A DNA stretch of 64,000 nucleotides from positions 1 through 64,000 of the forward strand of contig JBGSUE010000045.1 of the NCBI GenBank assembly GCA_041753515.1, read 5' to 3'. The DNA comes from JBGSUE01 sp041753515 (GTDB lineage Bacteria > Patescibacteriota > Microgenomatia > UBA10105 > UBA927). A program made the position numbers and the translations under genes. Shown here piece after piece: positions 33,080-45,138 of this stretch. The notes beneath the pieces were generated by a model. That model was not told where the DNA came from. It did no database searches and saw nothing but the letters and a program-made list of their open reading frames with translations. Position 1 is the first letter of the stretch. Each line of letters begins with the position of its first letter.

Positions 33080-33775
33080 ATGGTTGCCCAATTGACACAT
33101 ACCTTCATCACCTACCTTGATCGCATATCGGACATAATCCCCTTGCCGTGGTTTACGTTTTTCGGATCGATCGTAGAGGAAATCATTGCGCCGATCCCAT
33201 CACCCGTGGTTATGACCATCGCAGGATCTATTGCCGGTGCGCAAAATGAGACACTTCTCTTTGTCTTTTTCATTGCACTGACGGGAGCAGTAGGTAAAAC
33301 CGCCGCAAGCTATATCATGTATATCCTTGCAGACAAATTCGAAGATATCGTGCTTTCAAAATTCGGTAAATTTGTCGGAATAACACACGTCCAGATTGAG
33401 CAAATCGGTAGCAGGCTCAACAAGGGGTGGAAAGATGACATCATGCTTATCATATTGCGTGCTGTACCCATTATCCCCAGCGCGCCGGTGTCGCTCCTGT
33501 GCGGACTCATCAAAATCAATATGCGCACGTTTCTCTCTGCCACGTTCATCGGCACGACGCTGCGCAACCTTTTCTATCTTGCAATCGGTTACACAGGCAT
33601 CTATGCGACCGAATCACTGATCGTCCAGCTGGAAAATTTCGAAATTGCAGGATATATCATCATCGGAGTATTTGCAGCAGGCATTGGCGGATATATACTC
33701 TTTCAACACAAAAAAGACTTGCTCATGGAAAAAATATTCCGTCCGGAAAAAAATAAGGAAAATAACGGTATATAA
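33080..33775 (+). CDS. DedA family membrane protein (VTT/SNARE-associated domain)
   Basis: The 231-aa protein has about five membrane segments and the DedA pattern: FGSIVEEIIAPIPSPVVMTIAGSIAG near the start, GAVGKTAASYIMYILADKF, and RAVPIIPSAPVSLLCGLIKI. DedA proteins act in membrane lipid handling, some as undecaprenyl-phosphate or phospholipid flippases. It is the first conserved chromosomal gene after the mobile element. Confidence 0.9.
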   Translation: MVAQLTHTFITYLDRISDIIPLPWFTFFGSIVEEIIAPIPSPVVMTIAGSIAGAQNETLLFVFFIALTGAVGKTAASYIMYILADKFEDIVLSKFGKFVGITHVQIEQIGSRLNKGWKDDIMLIILRAVPIIPSAPVSLLCGLIKINMRTFLSATFIGTTLRNLFYLAIGYTGIYATESLIVQLENFEIAGYIIIGVFAAGIGGYILFQHKKDLLMEKIFRPEKNKENNGI

Positions 33776-33786
33776 TTCAGTTCACT

Positions 33787-34533
33787 TTACATTGTTTCGT
33801 ACGATAGTGTGACAGAAACTGTCACTTCGTTGGTTCCCGGACTTACCTGAGCACCGCCGCCGCTTACTTCCATTGAATCGGTACTGTTTTTTGCATTATA
33901 GAGGAGCGGCACCGGGGAACCGCCCATATTCTCATTCACATTCACGATTTTCCCCAGCTTCACACCTGCCAAGCGGGCAAGTGACTCCGCTTTTTCTTTC
34001 GCTTCAGCAACTGCAGCTTTGCGAGCCTCATCCATCGTTGTATCGGCAAGCTCATCGGACAATATAAATGACAGTTGTCCGACCTGTTCCAGGCCGTACG
34101 TCCCGGCAAGATCAAGGACTGCCGGAATATGTTCAAAATTCCGGATACGAACTTGTACGCTTGAGGAAACGACATACCCGGATGGTCTGCCTGTCCTGCT
34201 GTCATAATCCGGATAGATGTTGTAACCGGTCGTTTTCAGATCCTTTTTGTCGATTCCGATTTTTTCAAGTGCTTCTGAGAGCGTATTCATTGTTTTGTCC
34301 GCTTCCTCCTGGACACTTTTAACAGACATACCGCTTTTTCTCACTCCCAGCTCCACAAACGCACGGTCCGGGACAACATGGATTTTCCCCTCACCGGTCA
34401 CATCAAATGTACTGGTCTTGTTTGTTGATACCTGTGATATATTCAATGGTATCCCACCGGTTACCCGAAAAAACATTCCGGCAACAATTGCTACCATCAT
34501 AGATCCCACAAAAATTTCAGCATATTTTTTCAT
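33787..34533 (-). CDS. SIMPL domain protein (DUF541)
   Basis: The 248-aa protein has an N-terminal signal or anchor (EIFVGSMMVAIVAGMFF), then the SIMPL domain: FDVTGEGKIHVVPDRAFVEL, KTTGYNIYPDYDSRTGR, DEARKAAVAEAKEKAESLARL and a final beta strand. These proteins sit outside the membrane and oligomerise; their role is loosely linked to stress and envelope integrity. Start 34533 has GGAGGAAGG just upstream. Convergent with the DedA gene. Confidence 0.9.
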   Translation of the reverse strand: MKKYAEIFVGSMMVAIVAGMFFRVTGGIPLNISQVSTNKTSTFDVTGEGKIHVVPDRAFVELGVRKSGMSVKSVQEEADKTMNTLSEALEKIGIDKKDLKTTGYNIYPDYDSRTGRPSGYVVSSSVQVRIRNFEHIPAVLDLAGTYGLEQVGQLSFILSDELADTTMDEARKAAVAEAKEKAESLARLAGVKLGKIVNVNENMGGSPVPLLYNAKNSTDSMEVSGGGAQVSPGTNEVTVSVTLSYETM

Positions 34534-34606
34534 ACCTTCCTCCATATATACAGTATATCACGATTTCTCACTTGGTTTTCAGCCCCGCTGCCACTATACT
34601 TCATAT

Positions 34607-35344
34607 ATGGAAAAACCCATTACTACTCTTTTTATGCTCATGTCGCTCGACGGAAAAATTACGACTGGTGATACGGACGAACTGGATGTAGACATAGACT
34701 TTCCCAGAATATCGGGCATAAAAGAAGGGCTCCATCAATATTATGAACTGGAAAAACAAACGGACCTCTACTCCCTTAATACCGGTCGGGTCATGGCAAA
34801 AATCGGAGTCAATACACGAATGAATGAACCTGATAAAATAGGATGCAGTTTTATTATCATTGATTCAAAACCACATCTGACATACAAAGGCACAGAATAC
34901 ATGGCAAAATGGGTTAAAAAACTCTACTTGGCTACGGCAAACAAAAAACACCCGGCATACACACTTCAGAAATCACGAAATAATATTGAAATTATTCCTT
35001 TCGAAAAATCTGTTCATCTTGAAAAGCTGCTTATTGCATTGAAAAGCCGTTATGGAATTGAAAGGCTTACGATCCAATCAGGCGGCAAGATAAATTCGTC
35101 ATGGATCAGGCAAGGTCTTATTGATTTTATTTCCATAGTGGTAGCTCCATGCCTGATCGGAGGATCAGATACACAAAGCCTGATGGGCGGAACATCACTT
35201 CATACTCAAAAAGATCTCGCACTGATTCGGACACTGGAACTCGTTTCAAACACAACTCTGAAAAATTCTTATATTCATTTACTTTATAAAGTGCATCCGG
35301 AAACACGAGTTGAGGAAAATAGAGAAAAATACATTAAGAGGTAA
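34607..35344 (+). CDS. RibD C-terminal domain / dihydrofolate reductase-like protein
   Basis: The 245-aa protein begins MEKPITTLFMLMSLDGKI, the typical first strand of RibD-C reductases, and has IERLTIQSGGKINSSWIRQGLID and VVAPCLIGGSDTQSL near the C-terminus. Relatives reduce pyrimidine intermediates of riboflavin synthesis with NADPH, but no other riboflavin gene is nearby. The longer upstream frame overlaps the SIMPL gene and is not used. TATACT (34595-34600) six bases upstream supports ATG 34607. Confidence 0.88.
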   Translation: MEKPITTLFMLMSLDGKITTGDTDELDVDIDFPRISGIKEGLHQYYELEKQTDLYSLNTGRVMAKIGVNTRMNEPDKIGCSFIIIDSKPHLTYKGTEYMAKWVKKLYLATANKKHPAYTLQKSRNNIEIIPFEKSVHLEKLLIALKSRYGIERLTIQSGGKINSSWIRQGLIDFISIVVAPCLIGGSDTQSLMGGTSLHTQKDLALIRTLELVSNTTLKNSYIHLLYKVHPETRVEENREKYIKR

Positions 35345-35351
35345 ATAACAA

Positions 35352-36005
35352 ATGGATAAAAAAGTAAACGTACGTGAAATTATCAGACGTCTATATACGG
35401 CATTCCCGGAACCGAAGTGTGAACTGCATTTCACCACGCCGTTTGAGCTTCTTGCGGCAACGATTTTGTCTGCGCAGGCAACGGATAAAAAAGTCAATGA
35501 AATCACTCCTTCCCTTTTTCACACATTCCCGACAATAGCCGATTATGCACATGCATCACCTGGCGAAATTGATAGATATGTAAATAAAGTACTATTTCAC
35601 AACAACAAATCAAAACATATCCATCTTGCCGCCCTCAAAATCATGAATGAATATGATGGCCGCGTCCCGGACTCTATGGAAAAACTCCTGACGCTTGCGG
35701 GAGTTGCCCGAAAAACCGCCAATGTCATTTTGGGGACAGTATTCAATAAGGCCGAAGGCATCGTGGTAGATACCCACATGATCAGACTCGCCAATAAACT
35801 CGGACTGACCGCACACAAAGATCCGGTCAAAATTGAACAGGATCTCATGAAAATTGTCCCACGAGATAAATGGATTGATTTCGGACATCTCATCACGCTA
35901 CACGGCAGGTACCAATGCCCCGCCAAACCACACGACTGTACGGAGTGCGTATTGGATGATCTCTGCCCTGAGTACAGCCAATGGAATAAAGTTAGGCCTC
36001 TGTGA
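35352..36005 (+). CDS. nth: endonuclease III (DNA glycosylase/AP lyase)
   Basis: Nth removes oxidised pyrimidines and cuts the AP site. The 217-aa protein has the helix-hairpin-helix [15 protein letters not shown] with catalytic Lys121, the VDTHM segment with Asp140, and a C-terminal 4Fe-4S site of spacing C-x6-C-x2-C-x5-C (Cys189, 196, 199, 205). All key residues are present. Its last 14 bases overlap the 3' end of rplS on the other strand. Confidence 0.97.
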   Translation: MDKKVNVREIIRRLYTAFPEPKCELHFTTPFELLAATILSAQATDKKVNEITPSLFHTFPTIADYAHASPGEIDRYVNKVLFHNNKSKHIHLAALKIMNEYDGRVPDSMEKLLTLAGVARKTANVILGTVFNKAEGIVVDTHMIRLANKLGLTAHKDPVKIEQDLMKIVPRDKWIDFGHLITLHGRYQCPAKPHDCTECVLDDLCPEYSQWNKVRPL

Positions 36006-36381
36006 TTTTGCTTGCAGCTTTACCTGTCCTGGCCCGAAGATAATACAGTTTTGCTCTGCGCACTTTTCCGTACTTTTTTACGTCGATTTTTTTGATCCAG
36101 GGGGAATTCAATGGGAAAATTCTCTCTATACCGATTCCTCCGGTACCGATTCTTCTCACTGTCATCATTTTGTTTGTTCCGATACCTTTGAGACCAATCA
36201 GAATCCCTTCAAATACCTGAATACGTTCCCTGACTTCTTCCTTGACTTCCCTTTTCGTCTTACCGGCAACTTTCTCTTTTTCTATCAGCCGGTAATGAAC
36301 ACGAAGCGTATCACCGACATGAATCGTGACATCGTTTTTCTTTTCAGGATCAGTACCGGTCCAAACAACGCTCAGTGCCAT
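35992..36381 (-). CDS. rplS: 50S ribosomal protein L19
   Basis: The 129-aa protein matches L19 through the core: [55 protein letters not shown] and [12 protein letters not shown]19 lies at the interface of the ribosomal subunits. TATAAT on the minus strand (36390-36395) ends eight bases before the ATG. Convergent overlap with nth. Confidence 0.97.
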   Translation of the reverse strand: MALSVVWTGTDPEKKNDVTIHVGDTLRVHYRLIEKEKVAGKTKREVKEEVRERIQVFEGILIGLKGIGTNKMMTVRRIGTGGIGIERIFPLNSPWIKKIDVKKYGKVRRAKLYYLRARTGKAASKITEA

Positions 36382-36402
36382 AATAAGCGATTATACCAAT
36401 AA

Positions 36403-38055
36403 TTACATTTTCGAACAAGCACGAATGAATGCCATAAATATGGGATGGGGCTCAAGAGGCCGAGAACGGTATTCGGGATGATATTGTGTTCCTATAAAAA
36501 ACGGATGGACTGACACTGGAAGTTCAACGATTTCAACCAGATTTTCCAAAACTGATTTTCCCGAGATTATCAACCCCTTTGCCTCAATCTGTTTTTCATA
36601 TGCATTATTGAATTCGTACCGGTGCCGGTGCCGTTCCCATACGGTTTTCGCGGAATGACCATCATATCCTTTATATACCGTATAAATGTTATCTGCGAGT
36701 GTTCCGTCTTTTACCCTGCATTCCCAGCGGCCCAAACGCATCGTCCCACCATACGCCCTGCGTTTAATCACTTCATCCTGGCCTTCAATCATATGAATGA
36801 CAGGATGAGCTGTATCTGCATCACACTCGACTGTATGGGCACCGGCAAGTCCCACGACATTGCGGGCATACTCAACAACTGCAAGCTGCATTCCATAACA
36901 CAACCCCAAATACGGCACTTTTTTCTCACGGGCATACCGGATTGCCTCAATTTTTCCTTCAACTCCCCGCGGTCCCCATCCGATCGGTACGACAATACCG
37001 TCGATATGTGAAAGCTCTGCCGTAGTGCCTTTTTCAAGCTGTTCCGCCTGAATCCATTTCGTTGTCACATGAACACCTTTTGCCCACGCCGCATGATCAA
37101 TGGCGTCCATTAGTGCTGCATAACTATCCCGAAGCTGATATTCGCCTGTCGCAAAATATTTACCTACAATGGCAATCGTTGCCTTTTTTGTTTTTTTTGC
37201 TTTCACTGTCGAAATCATCTTTTTCCAGTGAGTCAGATCGAGTGAATTGTGAGGCAAACCGAACATATCAAGAATCATTTCATCAACATGCTGACTCGAA
37301 AGAGTTATCGGTGTTTCATACGGACTCTCGGCATCTACATTGGATATGATATGTTCAGGATCTACGTTACAGAAAAGCGCAAACCGTGCACGACGCCGCT
37401 CGTCCACGGGTTTTTCCGCGCGGGCGACAATGAAATCCGGCTGAATCCCCATCGAATGAAGTGTTTTCACGGAAAGTTGCGTCGGTTTCGTTTTGGGCTC
37501 ACCTAAATGCTGTGGGGTTGGAAGGTACGAAACATGAACATGTATTACGTTCGATTTTTTATCCAGTGACAGTATCCGCGACGCTTCGTAATACAAAACA
37601 TTCTGGTATTCTCCTGCAGTACCGCCAAGCTCTACGATGATGATATCAGCATGGTCCTGTTCTCCGGCTTCGCGGATCCTTATGATAATCTCATCCGTCA
37701 CATGAGGAATTGCTTCAACATCCTCACCGTTGTACCCAAAATTGCGCTCCCGGTCAATGACTGTCTTATAAATCTGACCGAGCGTTATAAAATTTCTCCG
37801 GTACATGTTTTTGCCCAGAAATTTCTCATACGTTCCCATATCCATATCCGCTTCAGTCCCGTCATCCATGAGGAATGGGTCTCCATGCTCAACCGGATTA
37901 ATGAGACCGGCATCGATGTTGAGGTAATTTTCGCATTTGACTGTGGCGATGTTGTATCCGCGGTTTTGAAGAAGGAGTGCGATTGCTGCCGTGGTATTCC
38001 CTTTTCCAATACCGGAAATGACGCCACCCGAGACAAATATAAAGTGCTTTACCAT
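36403..38055 (-). CDS. pyrG: CTP synthase
   Basis: PyrG makes CTP from UTP, ATP and glutamine. The 550-aa protein has the N-terminal synthetase domain (KHFIFVSGGVISGIGKG, with the P-loop in a slightly unusual form, and DPFLMDDGTEADMDMGTYE) and the C-terminal class I glutamine amidotransferase domain with LGLCYGMQLAVVEYARN (nucleophilic Cys) and the final GTQYHPEYRSRP (His/Glu). It heads the run of minus-strand genes that ends near rplS. Confidence 0.97.
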   Translation of the reverse strand: MVKHFIFVSGGVISGIGKGNTTAAIALLLQNRGYNIATVKCENYLNIDAGLINPVEHGDPFLMDDGTEADMDMGTYEKFLGKNMYRRNFITLGQIYKTVIDRERNFGYNGEDVEAIPHVTDEIIIRIREAGEQDHADIIIVELGGTAGEYQNVLYYEASRILSLDKKSNVIHVHVSYLPTPQHLGEPKTKPTQLSVKTLHSMGIQPDFIVARAEKPVDERRRARFALFCNVDPEHIISNVDAESPYETPITLSSQHVDEMILDMFGLPHNSLDLTHWKKMISTVKAKKTKKATIAIVGKYFATGEYQLRDSYAALMDAIDHAAWAKGVHVTTKWIQAEQLEKGTTAELSHIDGIVVPIGWGPRGVEGKIEAIRYAREKKVPYLGLCYGMQLAVVEYARNVVGLAGAHTVECDADTAHPVIHMIEGQDEVIKRRAYGGTMRLGRWECRVKDGTLADNIYTVYKGYDGHSAKTVWERHRHRYEFNNAYEKQIEAKGLIISGKSVLENLVEIVELPVSVHPFFIGTQYHPEYRSRPLEPHPIFMAFIRACSKM

Positions 38056-38064
38056 AAATAATCC

Positions 38065-38529
38065 TTATTTCTTAAACGTCCCGGAGAGTCTTTTTTTAAA
38101 CAATGCATAGAAAATATCACCTTTCGTCAGTATTCCGATGACCTTATTTTTTTCATCAAGAACCGGCAACTGATCGACATGACGCACGATCATACGCGAC
38201 AGAGCGCGCATCACTTCGGTTGACTCCCGTGTAAAAACAACCCGCCTGCACATAATATCTTCAGCATATTTATCTCCGAGGCTGCGGACTTTCTTTTCCA
38301 TTTCCTCAAAATCTGATGCAGCCTCAAAATCCGTGATATATTCATCAAATTTCGGATACAATTGGGATAGGAGGTCCTCTTTGGCAATAATTCCCTGAAG
38401 AATACTCCGTTTATCAACAACAGGCACAGCGTTTACTTTTTTTGAGAATATCAGTTTCCAGAGGTCACGGATGTGAGTATGGGGAGGAACTGTCGATAAT
38501 TTTTTATTCATCACATCACGTACTTTCAT
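38065..38529 (-). CDS. two-CBS-domain protein
   Basis: The 154-aa protein is two tandem CBS repeats: VRDVMNKKLSTVPPHTHIRDLW to GIIAKEDLL, and CRRVVFTRESTEVMRALSRMI to GILTKGDIFYAL. Such pairs bind adenosine nucleotides and act as energy sensors. It lies between pyrG and the ATP synthase operon, nine bases before pyrG, so it may be co-transcribed with pyrG. Confidence 0.9.
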   Translation of the reverse strand: MKVRDVMNKKLSTVPPHTHIRDLWKLIFSKKVNAVPVVDKRSILQGIIAKEDLLSQLYPKFDEYITDFEAASDFEEMEKKVRSLGDKYAEDIMCRRVVFTRESTEVMRALSRMIVRHVDQLPVLDEKNKVIGILTKGDIFYALFKKRLSGTFKK

Positions 38530-38562
38530 ATGATTTTGTTTGAGTTTAGTATGATCTGCCTC

Positions 38563-38988
38563 TCATGTCAACGAAGTATGTTTCCTCTGTTTATGCCTCA
38601 ATACCTTAAATTCCAGTATGCTGCGCCGCAAAACAGCTTGCGCAGCGGCAAATTCTGCGTCACTGACCTTACGCGACAAAATTTCTTTCGCTTTTTCCTG
38701 GGCTTTTCGGATTTCAGTCTCATTAATCTCTTCTGCATGAACCGCACGGGATACAAGAACGGTTGTTTTGTCTCCGGAAACCTGCAAAAATCCGCCGCCT
38801 ATTGCTAAAAGCATTTCTTTCTTTCCATCGTTTATTGCCAGCTCGCCATCCGTCAGCGAACAGAACAGAGGCTCATGGTTTTTCAAAATTTGTATCTGCC
38901 CCATGTCAGAGGGTACGGACACGGATATAACATCTTGAGCATATGCTTGTCTGACCGGCGTAATAATCTCAAGTTTAAATGTGTGCAT
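38563..38988 (-). CDS. atpC: F-type ATP synthase epsilon subunit
   Basis: The 141-aa protein has the epsilon beta-sandwich (FKLEIITPVRQAYAQDVISVSVPSDMGQIQIL...LAIGGGFLQVSGDKTTVLV) and a helical C-terminus. It links the catalytic head to the rotor and restrains ATP hydrolysis. It is the last gene of the nine-gene atp cluster. The 31-base gap to atpD contains short direct repeats (ATTCGTAATTC). Confidence 0.95.
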   Translation of the reverse strand: MHTFKLEIITPVRQAYAQDVISVSVPSDMGQIQILKNHEPLFCSLTDGELAINDGKKEMLLAIGGGFLQVSGDKTTVLVSRAVHAEEINETEIRKAQEKAKEILSRKVSDAEFAAAQAVLRRSILEFKVLRHKQRKHTSLT

Positions 38989-39019
38989 AATTCGTAATTC
39001 TTAATTCGTAATTCATAAT

Positions 39020-41297
<2,278 letters not shown>

Positions 41298-41300
41298 ACA

Positions 41301-42827
41301 TCATGTGTTCGCTGTATCTGTACTAAATATGTCCAAAAATTCTTTCACTGCTTTGATAAACGACGATTCTACCTCCTCACTCAATACTTTTTCCTTTGAA
41401 AGCATTTCAAGAGTCTTTGCATATGATCGCTTCAGGAAATCCACGTACTCTTTCTCAAATTCCCGGATGCGGTCAACCGGCACTGAATCCATATACCCGT
41501 TTGTTCCAGCCCATACCACAGCAATTTGTTCCTCCACAGGCATTGGCTCGAATTGCGCCTGTTTGAGAAGCTCCACCATGCGGCTTCCGCGCTCGATCTG
41601 TTTTTTCGTCGCATCATCCACATCTGTGGCAAATTGGGTAAATGCTGCCAATTCCCTGTACTGGACGAGGTCAAGTTTCAGCCGGCCGACAACCTTTTTC
41701 ATGGCTTTATTTTGTGCGGTACTTCCCACACGTGATACGGAAATGCCGACACTGAGCGCTGGACGCTGTCCTGCGTAGAAAAGATCCGATTCAAGATACA
41801 ATTGTCCGTCCGTTATTGATATGACATTTGTTGGAATATATGCCGATACATCTCCGGCAAGAGTTTCAATAATGGGTAATGCTGTAATGGATCCGCCACC
41901 ATATTTTTTATCAAGTCGGCAGGCACGCTCCAGAAGCCGCGAATGAAGATAAAAAACGTCTCCGGGATACGCTTCCCTGCCGCTTGGACGTTTTAAAATG
42001 AGTGAAATCTGACGGTATGCCCATGCGTGTTTTGACAGGTCATCATACACAATGAGCACATCACGGCCTTTATCCATGAAGTATTCGGCAATGGCACAGC
42101 CTGCATACGGAGCGATATACTGATATGCTGCAGGATCGTTCGCGGAGGCTGCAACGACAATGGAATAGGGCAGTGCCTTGAATTTGTTCAGGTGTGCCAC
42201 AACCTGTGCAATACGTGACGTTTTCTGCCCGATGGCAACGTAAATACAGATAACATTTTCTTTTTTCTGGTTGATGATAGTATCAATGGCAATAGCCGTC
42301 TTTCCGGTGTTGCGGTCTCCGATAATCAGTTCCCTCTGTCCCCGTCCGATCGGAATCATTGTGTCGATCGCTTTTATGCCGGTCTGCAGCGGAACGCTGA
42401 CCGGATGCCGGTACACCACGCTGGGGGCGATTTTTTCCAGTGGATACCGTGTTTTTGCATCGATTTTTTTCCCTCCGTCAATAACATCCCCCATAGGATT
42501 AATGACACGTCCCACAAGTGAATCAGCAACAGGTACTGATAAGAGATCACCTGTTTTCTTCACTTCATGACCTTCCGATATTCCAATATATTCACCCAAA
42601 ACTATGACACCGATGGACTCCTCTTCCAGATTGATTGCCACTCCCTTCACTCCGTTTTGAAACTGGACAATTTCAAGATATGCACAGTCAGGAAGTCCGC
42701 TGACTTTCACTACACCATCCGTAACGGACAGAACCTTTCCAACGTGTTTGCCGTGCATGTCCGGCTCATATTTTTTCATTCTTTTGATAAGTTCCGTTGC
42801 TAATGTGTCTGTCAGTATGTGTTTCAT
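41301..42827 (-). CDS. atpA: F-type ATP synthase alpha subunit
   Basis: The non-catalytic head subunit (508 aa) shows Walker A GDRNTGKT, the [19 protein letters not shown] strand, [17 protein letters not shown], and [15 protein letters not shown]. It overlaps atpH by four bases (ATGA) upstream and is followed at once by atpG. Confidence 0.98.
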   Translation of the reverse strand: MKHILTDTLATELIKRMKKYEPDMHGKHVGKVLSVTDGVVKVSGLPDCAYLEIVQFQNGVKGVAINLEEESIGVIVLGEYIGISEGHEVKKTGDLLSVPVADSLVGRVINPMGDVIDGGKKIDAKTRYPLEKIAPSVVYRHPVSVPLQTGIKAIDTMIPIGRGQRELIIGDRNTGKTAIAIDTIINQKKENVICIYVAIGQKTSRIAQVVAHLNKFKALPYSIVVAASANDPAAYQYIAPYAGCAIAEYFMDKGRDVLIVYDDLSKHAWAYRQISLILKRPSGREAYPGDVFYLHSRLLERACRLDKKYGGGSITALPIIETLAGDVSAYIPTNVISITDGQLYLESDLFYAGQRPALSVGISVSRVGSTAQNKAMKKVVGRLKLDLVQYRELAAFTQFATDVDDATKKQIERGSRMVELLKQAQFEPMPVEEQIAVVWAGTNGYMDSVPVDRIREFEKEYVDFLKRSYAKTLEMLSKEKVLSEEVESSFIKAVKEFLDIFSTDTANT

Positions 42828-43180
42828 AGTGCAATCAGCGAAGATTTCAGATTATCCAACTGGGTTTTGAGGGTTGTATCTAAAACCCAATCATCAACCG
42901 ATATCCGCATGCCTCCCATAAGATTGTTTTTTACACTGGTTTCAATGTCTATCGTCCGTGAGAACTTATGCTCGACTGCATTTTTAATGACGCTAATCTG
43001 CACATCCGATAAGGGAACTGCAGATTCAATTCGGCATACATTTTTCCGCGATGCATCACGCCCTACTTTTTCCAGCAGTGTCCGGACTTTGCGGCGTACA
43101 GCAGTTTCACGCGTATTTCCTTCCACATATGCCATCATCTCATCAACAATCTGTTTTGTTTGTGCATCATTTGTACCCAT
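42824..43180 (-). CDS. atpH: F-type ATP synthase delta subunit, short form
   Basis: At 118 aa this is well below the usual 175-180. The N-terminal helical bundle that caps alpha is reduced, while the C-terminal part, [29 protein letters not shown], is clearly that of delta. Position between atpF and atpA confirms it. The shortening fits the reduced proteins of this group and may weaken the stator link. Confidence 0.85.
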   Translation of the reverse strand: MGTNDAQTKQIVDEMMAYVEGNTRETAVRRKVRTLLEKVGRDASRKNVCRIESAVPLSDVQISVIKNAVEHKFSRTIDIETSVKNNLMGGMRISVDDWVLDTTLKTQLDNLKSSLIAL

Positions 43181-43188
43181 ATGAAATA

Positions 43189-43686
43189 TTATGCATGCAG
43201 TGTTTTCAATTTTTGAATATGTTTATTAATGAGTGTTTGCTGATCTTTGGCAGACAAAATCTGGCTTGTCAGCTGTTTCGTCATTTCTACAGCAAGCGTT
43301 ACTGCTTCACTTTTCACGCGTGCTGCCATCCTTAAGTATTGCGCATCGGCTTCCTCCCTGGCTTTTACAAGTATCCGCTCAGCCTCCTTATGGGCATCTG
43401 CCAGTATCAACCGTTCCTGCTCCAATGCGTCTTTTTTCGCATTCTCCATGAGGAATTTTGCGTCTTTTCTGGATGCTTCATTGTACGCACGCCGTTTTTC
43501 CTGCATTTTTTCATCTTCCTTCCTCATCTTTTCCGTAAGTTCCAATCCTTCAGTGATTTCCAACTTCCTCTTTTCCAGCATGGAAAGAATCGGTTTATAT
43601 AAAACCTTCGATAGCACAAACATGATAATACTGAAATTGATAATTTGCGCCAAGAGTAAACTTGGCTCTATTCCTAACTGCTCCAT
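43189..43686 (-). CDS. atpF: F-type ATP synthase b subunit
   Basis: The 165-aa protein has one N-terminal membrane helix (LLLAQIINFSIIMFVLSKVLY) and a long charged coiled coil (KRKLEITEGLELTEKMRKED...). It forms the peripheral stalk. It sits between atpE and atpH in the standard order. Confidence 0.96.
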   Translation of the reverse strand: MEQLGIEPSLLLAQIINFSIIMFVLSKVLYKPILSMLEKRKLEITEGLELTEKMRKEDEKMQEKRRAYNEASRKDAKFLMENAKKDALEQERLILADAHKEAERILVKAREEADAQYLRMAARVKSEAVTLAVEMTKQLTSQILSAKDQQTLINKHIQKLKTLHA

Positions 43687-43710
43687 ACGGCTCCTTTTTC
43701 AAACTCGTTC

Positions 43711-43938
43711 TTATACAAATTTAATGATCAGGGCAACGACCAAAGCATAAATTCCAATAGCTTCAGCAAAAGCCAAACCCAAAATCATGCTTGTCCTGAT
43801 ATCACTCGCGGCTTCGGGATTTCGTCCAATAGCCTCCAATCCTTTCGCAGTAAGCAGTCCGATTGAAATTGCCGGTGCAATAGCACCGATTGCAATCGTC
43901 AAACCGGTCATTATTATTTTTATAGATTCTGCATCCAT
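43711..43938 (-). CDS. atpE: F-type ATP synthase c subunit
   Basis: The 75-aa hairpin has two membrane helices joined by the polar loop GLEAIGRNPEA. The ion carrier Glu is in GLAFAEAIGIYALV. The Na+ type signature (Gln in helix 1 and Glu followed by Ser/Thr) is not present, since Glu is followed by Ala and helix 1 has no Gln, so H+ coupling is the better reading. Confidence 0.96.
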   Translation of the reverse strand: MDAESIKIIMTGLTIAIGAIAPAISIGLLTAKGLEAIGRNPEAASDIRTSMILGLAFAEAIGIYALVVALIIKFV

Positions 43939-43975
43939 AAACGACAGTCACCTCCCTCTCCACATTATATCGCGA

Positions 43976-44797
43976 CTATGCATGTTTTACATGTTCGGCA
44001 TGTTCCCCATGTGCAACCGCAACACTTAAAAATACGGCTGTAAGCATAGAAAAAACCAGGGCTTGGATAAATCCGACAAACAGCTCCAGTGCCAAAAAAG
44101 GCAGCGGCACGATATACGGCATGAGAAAAGCCATAACGGCAAGCAGAACCTCTCCGGCGAATATATTGCCAAATAGCCGGAATGCAAAAGATATGATTTT
44201 TGATGTTTCAGAAATAATTTCAAGAATTCCGATGAAAAAATTAATGGGATTTGATATATCGATAAATCGCGTCGTGTAGGCAGCTCCGATCGTCCTGAAA
44301 CCGAAATACTGTATGGCAATGACGGCGACAATCGCAATAGCCAGCGTCGTATTCACATCTGCTGTAGCCCCCCGCAGAAGCGGGGTAAATGCAGGCTGAT
44401 GGTCCTTGGTTTCTTCTTCGTGAACAACCGGCTCACCATGTACTACTTCAGGATTCTCCGATGTAATCTCTGGAGTATGGAAAAATCCGACTGTACCGAC
44501 ACCGGGTAATAGTCCAACCCAATTAGCAACGATGACGAAAATGAAAATCGACATAAGAAGGGGAAAAAACGTTTTCGTATGCTTTCCCGTAATTGCACCG
44601 AAAAATGAATAAAAACCTCCGATGATCATTTCAGCGATAAGTTGGGTGTTTCCCGGCACTTTATTCACCGATCTGGTTGCCGCCCAGGAAAGATAAAAAA
44701 TAATTCCCATCACGATCCATGTGGTGAGCAGTGAGTTGGTGATGGGAAACCCCCAAAGGCTTGCGATTTTTTCAGCAGCGATAGATATATGTAACAT
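43976..44797 (-). CDS. atpB: F-type ATP synthase a subunit
   Basis: The 273-aa membrane protein has about five or six helices. The essential Arg lies in SFAFRLFGNIFAGEVLLAVM. A hydrophilic insertion of about 35 residues (EITSENPEVVHGEPVVHEEE) follows the second or third helix and is longer than in most bacteria. It lies upstream of atpE. Confidence 0.96.
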   Translation of the reverse strand: MLHISIAAEKIASLWGFPITNSLLTTWIVMGIIFYLSWAATRSVNKVPGNTQLIAEMIIGGFYSFFGAITGKHTKTFFPLLMSIFIFVIVANWVGLLPGVGTVGFFHTPEITSENPEVVHGEPVVHEEETKDHQPAFTPLLRGATADVNTTLAIAIVAVIAIQYFGFRTIGAAYTTRFIDISNPINFFIGILEIISETSKIISFAFRLFGNIFAGEVLLAVMAFLMPYIVPLPFLALELFVGFIQALVFSMLTAVFLSVAVAHGEHAEHVKHA

Positions 44798-44802
44798 GCT
44801 TG

Positions 44803-45054
44803 TTATCTGCCAATAAGTTCTAATATTTTTTTAATAAAACCTGCCAATGCTAATGCTGACCCGATTGCAATTCCGGCAGTTGTGTGGCCACTGTACCTCC
44901 CAACCAAACCGCCGATCACTATCGGTATAATAATAGCATATCCTATGTTGGCAACAGTTCCCAAATCCTGAAATACATTTTCAGTCCGAACAACTCTCTT
45001 CTTTGTATCAGAGAGCTTCAGCCAGTCATCAGTACTATCTTCCATGACATCCAA
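44803..45054 (-). CDS. AtpZ/AtpI-like membrane protein
   Basis: The 83-aa protein has two membrane helices with a glycine-rich turn (GYAIIIPIVIGGLVGRYSG and AGIAIGSALALAGFIKKILELI), as in AtpZ/AtpI proteins that head atp operons and help c-ring assembly or Mg/Ca uptake. It lies five bases before atpB, which it probably precedes on the transcript. Confidence 0.85.
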   Translation of the reverse strand: MDVMEDSTDDWLKLSDTKKRVVRTENVFQDLGTVANIGYAIIIPIVIGGLVGRYSGHTTAGIAIGSALALAGFIKKILELIGR

Positions 45055-45138
45055 ATCAAAAAACCAGCACTTCTATTACTGGTCCTCAGCAATTGTAAAT
45101 TGTCAACATTCCAAAAGTCAATGCACATCCGTGATGTA

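Noticed and set aside
34247..34606. Upstream extension of the RibD-like gene
   Set aside because: It overlaps the SIMPL gene on the other strand, adds non-homologous sequence, and a -10 box lies directly before the inner ATG at 34607.
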